Program-made: the position numbers and the translations under genes
Notes under the pieces: model-generated
What the model was told of the DNA's origin: nothing
Database searches by the model: none
What the model saw: the letters and a program-made list of their open reading frames with translations, nothing else
In this document: one piece after another, positions 7,301-13,302 of the stretch
Position numbering within the stretch: position 1 is the stretch's first letter
How the letters are laid out: each line of letters begins with the position of its first letter
NCBI GenBank assembly: GCA_910584345.1
Contig: CAJTZX010000006.1
Location: forward strand, 7,218-20,519
DNA length: 13,302 bases
Direction of reading: 5' to 3'
Source of the DNA: an uncultured Eubacterium sp.
GTDB lineage: Bacteria > Bacillota > Clostridia > Lachnospirales > Lachnospiraceae

Positions 7301-8500
7301 TCACCATTCATTTAGGATCTTACAGATTTTATCTTCCACCCTTCCCCACGTATATTGTTCTTCCACATACCTTTTCGCCTGTCTGCTCATTTGCGCATAA
7401 GCCTCTTTGTTACAGTGTTCCATCTCATTCAGCTTTTGCTCAAACTGTTCATATCCCTGATAATATACTGCCCCTCCGCTTCTGATGCAGTGTCCTTTTA
7501 GCACCTCACATGCCCCGTTTACAAATCCTGGCGTACCAAGCGCCATACCTTCCAGCAGCGCAAGTGACAGGCTTTCATATCTGGATGGAAGCCACAGCCA
7601 CTTCGCTCCTGCTATGGCTGCATATTTATCTGCCTCCGAAACAAATCCCAAATAGTGAATATCTGCATGTACCGGAACTTCCATTACAGCTTTTCCGACT
7701 ATTACCAGCCGCATACTGCTGTCCGGATGCATTTGTTTGTATTTTTGAAAGAAAGCAAACATTTCTTCACAGTTTTTTCCTGTATCTATCCTTCCTGCGT
7801 ATATGATGTATTCGCCTGAAATCTGATAATCCGCACGAAATTTTAAAACAGCAGATGATACTCCTTCGGGTTTACGCAGCTCATCTGGAAGATCAATGCC
7901 GACTCCTATCACATCATGCGGCACATGTTCATTTTGAAATTTATGCTGCACAAATTCTTTCTCTTCCTCTGTCAGATATAAAATTGCTGCTGACTTTAGA
8001 AACAGTTTTCGAAATACAGGTAGATCAATATATGGTTCGTCATGTGCAGTCGGAATCAGAATGGATTTGCCAGCAACTTTTGGCAATCCCATAGCTGTTG
8101 CATAATACAGATAAGTAACAAAAAAAAATGCATCATAATCTGACTCATGTGCCTGTACATATCGAAGCAGCCTGGGAACTACCGGCCCTTGTGCATAGAT
8201 CCACTGGCGATCGGTATGAATGCCTATTTTTTTTAAGACAAACGTACATTTTGTAATGATACGAAACAAAGGGATATTCCGTCTGTGCTTTACCGGAAAG
8301 CGACGGACTTTCACGCCATGAATCTTATCTGTTCCAGCCGGATAATGATTTTCCCATGTATCATAATCCAAAGCAGTTGTTGTCAGTACGGTCACATCGA
8401 AACTTTCCTGCAAATGCTCCGCAAGCAGCCTCGTATAATATTCTGAACCACCGTTTACCTCTAGTCCATATCTTTGATTAACGATTGCTATTCTCTTCAT
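7301..8500 (-). CDS. GT4-type glycosyltransferase (399 aa), last of four
   Basis: A GT-B fold retaining glycosyltransferase, expected to move a sugar from a nucleotide donor to a glycan intermediate at the cytosolic face of the membrane. The N-terminus IAIVNQRYGLEVNGGSEYY holds the acceptor-side glycine loop (NGGSE). The donor half shows YIIYAGRIDTGKN near residue 232 and the EX7E motif in RYESLSLALLEGMALGTP (E309 and E317), the usual phosphate and ribose binding pair. There is no signal peptide or transmembrane helix. The start at 8500 overlaps the end of the preceding glycosyltransferase by 23 bases, which suggests translational coupling; the site upstream is only a weak GGGAA. Length and motifs are normal for GT4. 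The sugar and linkage cannot be told from sequence. Its stop lies 8 bases from the stop of the convergent CHAT gene. Confidence 0.9.
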   Translation of the reverse strand: MKRIAIVNQRYGLEVNGGSEYYTRLLAEHLQESFDVTVLTTTALDYDTWENHYPAGTDKIHGVKVRRFPVKHRRNIPLFRIITKCTFVLKKIGIHTDRQWIYAQGPVVPRLLRYVQAHESDYDAFFFVTYLYYATAMGLPKVAGKSILIPTAHDEPYIDLPVFRKLFLKSAAILYLTEEEKEFVQHKFQNEHVPHDVIGVGIDLPDELRKPEGVSSAVLKFRADYQISGEYIIYAGRIDTGKNCEEMFAFFQKYKQMHPDSSMRLVIVGKAVMEVPVHADIHYLGFVSEADKYAAIAGAKWLWLPSRYESLSLALLEGMALGTPGFVNGACEVLKGHCIRSGGAVYYQGYEQFEQKLNEMEHCNKEAYAQMSRQAKRYVEEQYTWGRVEDKICKILNEW

Positions 8501-9770
8501 TTTTTTCTAATTCCCTGTAAATTTCTTCGAATCTTGCTTTCATGCGGCCGGCTGCACGTTCCATACTGAGCACTTTTGTAATATGTGCTTTTGCACGGAC
8601 TGATAAATCATTATAAAACTCTTTGTCTTCATATAATTTTTTCATATAAGCCGCGGCCTGATGAATATTCGGATCTGCCCAGCGGCATCCGGCATGGAAA
8701 GGCGGCAGTTCCTTGTCAAGCGTAAGAAACTGATAATCTACCATACATGCTGTTTCTTCATTCATAAACTCTGTGTTTGCTGACCAATTTGTAGCGATCA
8801 CCGGCGTCCCAAGCAGCATTGCTTCTGCAAGCACTAAACCAAATCCTTCCGCCCGGTGCAGCGATACGATCACGTCTGCACATTGAATCAGGTTATTGAC
8901 TGCATTTTTATCGAGGATCTCACGAATAAGGTAAATGTTTGCGTAGCCTTCCATCATCGTATGGATATAGGATTCCTCTTCTTTCGTGGCATGATTCATC
9001 TTGATGACCAAACCTGTCTGTTCGTTTGTTCGGTCAAACGCCTGGCGAAATGCCTGCATCACTGCAACCGGATTTTTTCGTTCTGCGCAGCTGTAGCTGT
9101 CATACATCATCAAAAATAAAAACTGGTCCTCAGGTAGTCCAAAATCTTGTCTCGTACGTTTTTCCTGCACTTTAGCTTCTAAGTAATATGGCATACATTT
9201 AACCGGAAGTGAGGTTTTCTTTTTGATGGCTTCGCAAGTAAAGGCAGATGGCGCCCAAATCTCATCCAGACACGCAAAATATGGGGTCCATTCGTCTGGA
9301 AAATCTTCTAATTCCCAGAGCCAAAATGCAATATTATAGCGATAATCCCATGTATGTTTGTCTATTTGACAGTAGGCCGTTCCCAACTCCAAAGGGTTAA
9401 TATGAATCAAATTAATATCATACTGAAGTTTGGAAGAAATTTTATCATCCCAGGAATGATCTCCGATATTGTCCGCTCCTGATGGTGAATATTGATAGAT
9501 ATCGTATGGAATACCGGTATGTGCAAGGGCAGACGCAATCAAGCGGCAGCTCTGACCAAGACCTGCCTCTAAGCGAATGTTGCCAATAAGGTTTACTCCT
9601 TTTACATAATGCCCTGCTTCATAAGGTCGTATATCCCCCTGCAGTCTACGAAAGTTTCTTTCTATCATTTTGCCTCTAATCTTTCGTAATAACGAAAGCG
9701 GCATGAATTTTACAAGCAAAGGTTTAACAATGCCTGCTGTATATAATATCATTTTTGCAATTCCTGCCAT
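8478..9770 (-). CDS. GT4-type glycosyltransferase (430 aa), third of four
   Basis: A GT-B glycosyltransferase with a slightly extended N-terminus (MAGIAKMILYTAGIVKPLLV), mildly hydrophobic and basic, which may help peripheral membrane contact. The acceptor half has GVNLIGNIRLEAGLGQSCR, where the glycine loop is expected, and the WLWELEDFPDEW and DEIWAPSAFT blocks seen in a subset of polysaccharide glycosyltransferases. The donor half has the EX7E motif in HRAEGFGLVLAEAMLLGTP (E308 and E316) followed by ATNWSANTEFM. AGGAG seven bases before ATG 9770 overlaps the TAG stop of the upstream gene, a tight operon junction of 10 bases. The product probably adds an internal sugar of a surface glycan. 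Donor and acceptor cannot be assigned. No defects are seen. Confidence 0.9.
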   Translation of the reverse strand: MAGIAKMILYTAGIVKPLLVKFMPLSLLRKIRGKMIERNFRRLQGDIRPYEAGHYVKGVNLIGNIRLEAGLGQSCRLIASALAHTGIPYDIYQYSPSGADNIGDHSWDDKISSKLQYDINLIHINPLELGTAYCQIDKHTWDYRYNIAFWLWELEDFPDEWTPYFACLDEIWAPSAFTCEAIKKKTSLPVKCMPYYLEAKVQEKRTRQDFGLPEDQFLFLMMYDSYSCAERKNPVAVMQAFRQAFDRTNEQTGLVIKMNHATKEEESYIHTMMEGYANIYLIREILDKNAVNNLIQCADVIVSLHRAEGFGLVLAEAMLLGTPVIATNWSANTEFMNEETACMVDYQFLTLDKELPPFHAGCRWADPNIHQAAAYMKKLYEDKEFYNDLSVRAKAHITKVLSMERAAGRMKARFEEIYRELEKNEENSNR

Positions 9771-9780
9771 TGCCTGTCTC

Positions 9781-10974
9781 CTAAAGTTCTAACCATGATT
9801 CTGACTGCTTGGCCAGTAATGTTTTGTACACTTTCATTAATTTGTCTGCTGATTTTTGCCAAGTAAATGTCTGCGCCCTTTTTCGCGCACGAATCTCCAG
9901 TTCCCGTCGGAATGCCGTATCTTCCAAAACCTTCTTCATTGCCTCATATATTTCTTTTTTACTCGTGGGATTTACAAGTATTCCTGCATCTTTTATGACT
10001 TCCGGCAAAGAAGAAGTATTGGAAACTATCACCGAGGTGCCGCAAGCCATTGCTTCCAGCGGCGGCATACCAAACCCTTCGTATACGGAAGGAAACACAA
10101 AGGCCAGCGCTCCGCACATCAATGCAGGGCTGTCTTTTTGTTCGATATATCCTGTAAAATACACTTGATGATGCAGCTGCAGCGCTTTCGCTTTTTCGTA
10201 TATCTGTCTGCAGTTCCATCCCCTTCCGCCTGCGAGTACTAACAACGGTACTTTTTCTTTTTGCTTCTCATAAATTTGAACCAGCTTTGCATAGGCACAA
10301 ATCAGCTGTTCCAGGTTCTTTCGCGGCTCTATGGTTCCTAAATACAAAAAATATTCTCTATCGATATCTATGCCGTATTTTTCTTTTGTATTTTGAATCT
10401 GTGTCTTTGAATAACCAGGATGATAGACCGTATGGTCAACAGCACAAGGAACTACTGTTATCTGCTTATCTGGTACTTTTAAATATTTTACAATTTCTTT
10501 TTTACTAAATTCGGATATCGTAATTATATGGTCTGCATGTTGGCAAGTACGTTTCATACTGGCTCTTAACCAATTGCGGGTTTTAAAGCTAACCGTTTTG
10601 GGATAAGCCCGATAAGCCATATCGTGAATAAATGTAACAGCGGCTCCTTTGATTCCCGGCGGCGCGGTAAAATCAAAAAATTGCGTAATATCCGGCTTGG
10701 AATGAAAAAACATCTGATATGGAATCGGTAAGATCAACCATAATATTTTATACAGTGCGTAAGGAAACCATCTGCACTCGTCTATCCGGCATCCGGCATC
10801 TTCATAAACCTTTAAATTTTTTAAATTCTCTTTTTTATGAAACAGAGAAAAAATTTGTATGATGCATTCATTTTCCGGATATTTTGCCAGTTCTAAAATG
10901 AAATGATGTGCTGCCCAGGCGATTCCTGTCTTATTTGTATGGTTCAGTAATTGTCCGTGAAATACAATTTTCAT
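9781..10974 (-). CDS. GT4-type glycosyltransferase, mannosyltransferase-like (397 aa)
   Basis: A GT-B glycosyltransferase with the whole family layout. It starts MKIVFHGQLLNHTNKTGIAW (acceptor-side glycine loop at TGIAW), followed by VTFIHDMAYRAYP, HADHIITISEFSK, VVPCAVDHTVYHPG and then FLYLGTIEPRKNLEQL at the donor site. The EX7E pair is in VYEGFGMPPLEAMACGTS (E299 and E307), followed by SSLPEVIKDAGILVNP. This series of blocks is common in GT4 enzymes annotated as mannosyl- or rhamnosyltransferases of O-antigen or capsule loci, so a mannose or similar sugar is a guess, not a finding. The start ATG at 10974 has only a weak GGA upstream. The 108-base gap before it holds a 28-base tandem repeat, so its expression may differ from that of the first gene of the operon. 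Confidence 0.91.
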   Translation of the reverse strand: MKIVFHGQLLNHTNKTGIAWAAHHFILELAKYPENECIIQIFSLFHKKENLKNLKVYEDAGCRIDECRWFPYALYKILWLILPIPYQMFFHSKPDITQFFDFTAPPGIKGAAVTFIHDMAYRAYPKTVSFKTRNWLRASMKRTCQHADHIITISEFSKKEIVKYLKVPDKQITVVPCAVDHTVYHPGYSKTQIQNTKEKYGIDIDREYFLYLGTIEPRKNLEQLICAYAKLVQIYEKQKEKVPLLVLAGGRGWNCRQIYEKAKALQLHHQVYFTGYIEQKDSPALMCGALAFVFPSVYEGFGMPPLEAMACGTSVIVSNTSSLPEVIKDAGILVNPTSKKEIYEAMKKVLEDTAFRRELEIRARKRAQTFTWQKSADKLMKVYKTLLAKQSESWLEL

Positions 10975-10995
10975 ATTTTATGTTCCATTGTTTAC

Positions 10996-11079
10996 GTTTC
11001 AATATTCATGGTTTCATATTTTTGTTTCAATATTCTTATTTTCATATTTTTGTTTCAATATTCATGGTTTCATATTTAT
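10996..11079. repeat. Three tandem 28-bp AT-rich repeats between glycosyltransferase genes
   Basis: Three back-to-back 28-base units begin GTTTCAATATTC at 10996, 11024 and 11052. Units 1 and 3 differ at one base; unit 2 differs in the middle (CTTAT for CATGG). Each unit is itself two similar 14-base halves. The array fills most of the 108-base gap between the first two genes of the operon. It is non-coding and not a multiple of three, and no terminator-like stem is seen in it. Confidence 0.9.
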
Positions 11080-11082
11080 ATA

Positions 11083-12267
11083 TCAATCATTTTGTATTTT
11101 TGTATGTTTTTGCAATTTCTGAAATACCTTACGATGCCTTTTTATCATTAAATCGTGTGTATATTCTTTTTGTATTACTTGCAATGCATTTTGCCCGTAT
11201 TCCTGTCGCAGACGATGATCGATTGCCAATGTTTCCAACGCTGCTGCCAATTCCCGTACGCTTCCCGGCTTTACCGTCTTCCCTGTTATACCGTCGATAC
11301 TGACATAAGGTACACCACTGTTTAACGCCGTATTAATCACAGGTTTTCCAAATGCCATAGCCTCCAGCTGTACAACTGCAAATGCTTCCGCTTTTGATAT
11401 GGATGGTAGTACGAGAAAATCGCATGCCTCTATCTGTTTCATTTTCTCTTCTTCAGATATCATACCTGTAAATATAACATTTTTAAGGTTTAATGATTCT
11501 GCAAGATTCCTTAATTCCTGTTCCAGCGGCCCGCTGCCAACCAGCACAAGACTACAGTCTTTTTGCCGCATCGTTTTCCGATGCTGCAAAACAGCAAATG
11601 CTTTCAGCAAAATATCGCATCCTTTATACCAAACGAGACGTCCTACGAATAGAATCCTAATCTGATGATTGTTGCTTCCATCCTTATACCTCTTATGCTC
11701 CTTCTGAAAACTATTTTCTGCAAATACTCTGCCCCTCTGCAGACATTCATTACTTACGCAAAAAGGAATAATGCTGCATTTTTTCTGAAAACGGCGGAGT
11801 GCTTCAGAATTTTTAATGTTGCCTTCAGACGATACTAAAATTCTATCTGCTTTTTTAAGCGTATGCATAACGAGCGGACGATAAAATGGTGCCATCTTTT
11901 TATATTTTTCAAATCCACAATGCCACCATACAACCAAACTACCGGAATACAGGCCCAACAAAACTGCCAGATCAGCCATCGGATACGGAAAATGGTAAAT
12001 AACAATATCTGAGCGTTTTGTTCGCTTCTTTACTTCAAATAAAAACTGCAGCGAGATTGGTGTCGACAGCAAATCAAACAACTGTCTGCATCTGCATACC
12101 GCCACGCCTCGGTAACAGTCAAATGTACTTTTTTTATGCCTGGAATTTTGACATACGATAATTTCCTGTTCACAATCAGAAAATCCTTCCGCTATACTTT
12201 CCATCACTTTTGCAATACCGCCTCCGTTATCCGGCCAGTAGATTTTAAATAATTGTGTTATTTTCAT
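11083..12267 (-). CDS. GT4-type glycosyltransferase (394 aa), first of operon
   Basis: A GT-B glycosyltransferase, first of four in order of transcription. The start is placed at ATG 12267 (MKITQLFKIYWPDNGGGIAK), since AAGGAAG lies just upstream and the PDNGGG acceptor loop then sits at the usual N-terminal place; an in-frame ATG at 12297 would add ten unusual residues. Donor half: IRILFVGRLVWYKGCDILL, SLVLVGSGPLEQELR, and the EX7E pair in SKAEAFAVVQLEAMAFGKP (E294 and E302), then LNSGVPYVSIDGITG. Such blocks occur in glycosyltransferases of capsule and exopolysaccharide loci. It has no export signal or transmembrane helix, so action is expected at the inner face of the membrane. The linkage made is unknown. 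Confidence 0.91.
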   Translation of the reverse strand: MKITQLFKIYWPDNGGGIAKVMESIAEGFSDCEQEIIVCQNSRHKKSTFDCYRGVAVCRCRQLFDLLSTPISLQFLFEVKKRTKRSDIVIYHFPYPMADLAVLLGLYSGSLVVWWHCGFEKYKKMAPFYRPLVMHTLKKADRILVSSEGNIKNSEALRRFQKKCSIIPFCVSNECLQRGRVFAENSFQKEHKRYKDGSNNHQIRILFVGRLVWYKGCDILLKAFAVLQHRKTMRQKDCSLVLVGSGPLEQELRNLAESLNLKNVIFTGMISEEEKMKQIEACDFLVLPSISKAEAFAVVQLEAMAFGKPVINTALNSGVPYVSIDGITGKTVKPGSVRELAAALETLAIDHRLRQEYGQNALQVIQKEYTHDLMIKRHRKVFQKLQKHTKIQND

Positions 12268-12345
12268 AAACTTCCTTTTATCCTGTTTATCAAACAAAAC
12301 GTGTTCTTATAGTATATATTATTTCTATTTTTAGTGACTATTAGT

Positions 12346-12374
12346 ATTTTATGCGGTTTTTTTATCTTTTGCAA
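12346..12374 (-). promoter_or_regulatory. Likely promoter of glycosyltransferase operon
   Basis: Read on the minus strand: -35 TTGCAA at 12374-12369, a 17-base spacer, and -10 TAAAAT at 12351-12346. Transcription would start near 12339, about 70 bases before ATG 12267. The placement just downstream of a terminator supports an independent operon. A second -10-like TATACT lies nearer the gene but lacks a good -35. Confidence 0.5.
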
Positions 12375-12477
12375 CTAAAATCCAAAAATTTAGTAATATT
12401 AGACAAGTTCTATTTGATCCTATTGGATAGAATTACCGATATTAACAACTAAAAAGTTTTACAATCATTTTATTATC

Positions 12478-12524
12478 AAAAAAAGAATGTGCTTTTATAT
12501 TAAAAAATAAAAGCACATTCTTTT
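12478..12524 (-). terminator. Rho-independent terminator of coiled-coil gene
   Basis: A perfect 18-base-pair inverted repeat (arms 12481-12498 and 12507-12524) with an 8-base loop. On the minus strand it is followed by a run of seven T (12484-12478), as for an intrinsic terminator. The stem centre is G+C-poor, but its length makes it stable. It ends the transcript from the coiled-coil gene about 195 bases after that gene's stop and insulates the glycosyltransferase operon. Confidence 0.8.
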
Positions 12525-12571
12525 GTATTAATCCACAAATACTGATCTACAATATTCTTTTTAATATAATA

Positions 12572-12606
12572 AGGAACTATTAAAAAGTTATTTTGGAACA
12601 GTTCCT
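12572..12606. repeat. GGAAC dyad cluster
   Basis: GGAACAGTTCC (12595-12605) is a perfect 11-base dyad. An outer AGGAACT at 12572-12578 pairs with AGTTCCT at 12600-12606. The alternative pairings around one right arm recall a regulator site or the end of a lost mobile element, but nothing further supports either reading. Confidence 0.4.
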
Positions 12607-12718
12607 AAGTTATTGATAAAACAAAATCTTATCTCTGTTTTCAACAACTCATTTGCCAATGCTGTAACTCCCCTTATAATATGTAACTTTGTTAAAAAAG
12701 GCTCCATTTATGCCGCAC

Positions 12719-13302
12719 TCAGCCTTCTGCTGCCATTAAATGGCTGGTATTATGGCTGTTTTCTTCTCTTTTGTACTGTTCTTCTTCCAGCTTATCCACT
12801 CGCTTTTCCAATTCATCTACTCTTTTTAAAAACAACACGGTATTATCATTTTCTAATCTGGTGATGCTGTAATACTGATTTAATTCGTCTACCTGATCCT
12901 GCACCTTTTGAATCTTATCTTCTAAAATAGTTCTTGTACGCTCTAATTCTTCTAAAATAAGATTTTCTGTCCTTGTAAGTTTTTCATCTACCTTCGTCAT
13001 AATAGATGATTCCAAAATCACAAGTTTTTCATCTATCTTCGTCATAATAGATGATTCCAAAATCACAAGTTTTTCATCTACTTTCGCTATCATCGACGCT
13101 TCCTGTGCCGCCAGTTTTTCATCTACTTTCGCTAAGATCGATACTTCCTGCGCTGCTAGTTTTTCATCTACTTTCGCTATCATCGATGCTTCCTGCGCCG
13201 CCAGTTTTTCATCTACTTTCGCTATCATCGACGCTTCCTGCGCCGCCAGTTTTTCATCTACTTTCGCTATCATCGACGCTTCCTGCGCCGCCAGTTTTTC
13301 AT
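12719..13302 (-). CDS. Coiled-coil repeat protein, partial (5' end beyond right edge)
   Basis: The frame is open to base 13302, so the true start lies outside the window; the internal ATG at 13273 is simply a repeat residue. In view are 193 residues: seven 15-residue units of the type DEKLAAQEASMIAKV (two of them DEKLVILESSIMTK variants), then a degenerate unit DEKLTRTENLILEEL. After this come a heptad-like coiled coil (KVQDQVDELNQ, then RVDELEKRVDKLEEEQ) and a polar tail ending HLMAAEG. The whole chain is predicted as a long rod, probably an oligomer; a 15-residue period suits a coiled coil with near-straight or slightly right-handed supercoil. I do not recognise the family, and a filament, tether or phage-related function cannot be told apart. 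There is no membrane segment in the visible part. A terminator follows 195 bases downstream. Confidence 0.85.
   Translation of the reverse strand, partial: EKLAAQEASMIAKVDEKLAAQEASMIAKVDEKLAAQEASMIAKVDEKLAAQEVSILAKVDEKLAAQEASMIAKVDEKLVILESSIMTKIDEKLVILESSIMTKVDEKLTRTENLILEELERTRTILEDKIQKVQDQVDELNQYYSITRLENDNTVLFLKRVDELEKRVDKLEEEQYKREENSHNTSHLMAAEG
12978..13302 (-). repeat. 45-bp coding tandem repeat array, running off right edge
   Basis: The block AGTTTTTCAT recurs at 12978, 13023, 13068, 13113, 13158, 13203, 13248 and 13293, always exactly 45 bases apart, and is cut by the window end. Units nearest the right edge are almost identical in DNA, and those near the C-terminus form a second subtype. 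The pattern suggests recent expansion at the 5' side of the gene. Confidence 0.95.

Larger units (their letters stand above)
12268..12718. other. Spacer between coiled-coil gene and glycosyltransferase operon
   Basis: About 450 bases of AT-rich DNA with no convincing gene. Reading leftwards it holds a GGAAC dyad cluster (12572-12606), the hairpin terminator of the coiled-coil gene (12478-12524), the operon promoter (12346-12374) and the leader of the first glycosyltransferase. The stretch 12607-12718 shows nothing I can identify. Confidence 0.6.

Noticed and set aside
10992..11045. 17-codon minus-strand frame in the 28-bp repeats, possible leader peptide
   Set aside because: No ribosome binding site and the codons arise from the repeat units; no attenuator hairpin follows.
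10996..11079. Short CRISPR array
   Set aside because: The 28-base units abut without unique spacers, so it is a simple tandem repeat.
12268..12297. Upstream ATG (12297) for the first glycosyltransferase
   Set aside because: AAGGAAG and the normal N-terminal motif position favour ATG 12267.
12613..12864. Plus-strand 83-residue hydrophobic frame, possible small membrane protein
   Set aside because: More than half is antisense to the coiled-coil gene and there is no ribosome binding site or promoter; treated as chance.

Overview
The window looks like chromosomal DNA from a low-to-moderate G+C Gram-positive anaerobe (Bacillota, probably a clostridial gut lineage). This rests on AGGAGG-type ribosome binding sites, AT-rich intergenic DNA and short convergent or overlapping gene spacing; no marker gene fixes the taxon. 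There is no tRNA, rRNA, CRISPR array, transposase or recombinase in view.

Left part (1-7292): an accessory, defence-like locus. A 1402-residue plus-strand protein carries TPR-type helical repeats followed by a complete CHAT (caspase-like) protease domain with an intact His1271/Cys1316 pair. Divergent from it, across a 281-base promoter region, lies a 503-residue protein with two possible TIR-like alpha/beta segments and a split C-terminal zinc ribbon. Behind that, on the same strand, is a protein with a helical N-terminal domain and a long acidic tail of tandem 13-16 residue repeats; it runs off the left edge. The likely reading is a sensor/protease plus partners in a regulated-proteolysis or abortive-infection system, with the acidic repeat protein a candidate substrate or adaptor. 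That reading is inference from architecture.

Middle to right (7301-12267): four consecutive minus-strand GT-B glycosyltransferases, each with an EX7E signature. They probably form one operon (order of transcription 394 aa, 397 aa, 430 aa, 399 aa) driven by a promoter near 12346-12374 and presumably build a capsule, exopolysaccharide or cell-wall glycan. The first intergenic gap holds three tandem 28-base AT-rich repeats. The last glycosyltransferase converges on the CHAT gene with only 8 bases between stop codons.

Right end (12298-13302): a 421-base spacer with the operon promoter, a perfect 18-base-pair hairpin terminator and a cluster of GGAAC dyads. It is followed by the C-terminal part of a minus-strand coiled-coil protein whose exact 45-base (15-residue) tandem repeats continue past the right edge. 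Both edge genes are open at the window border and are therefore partial.
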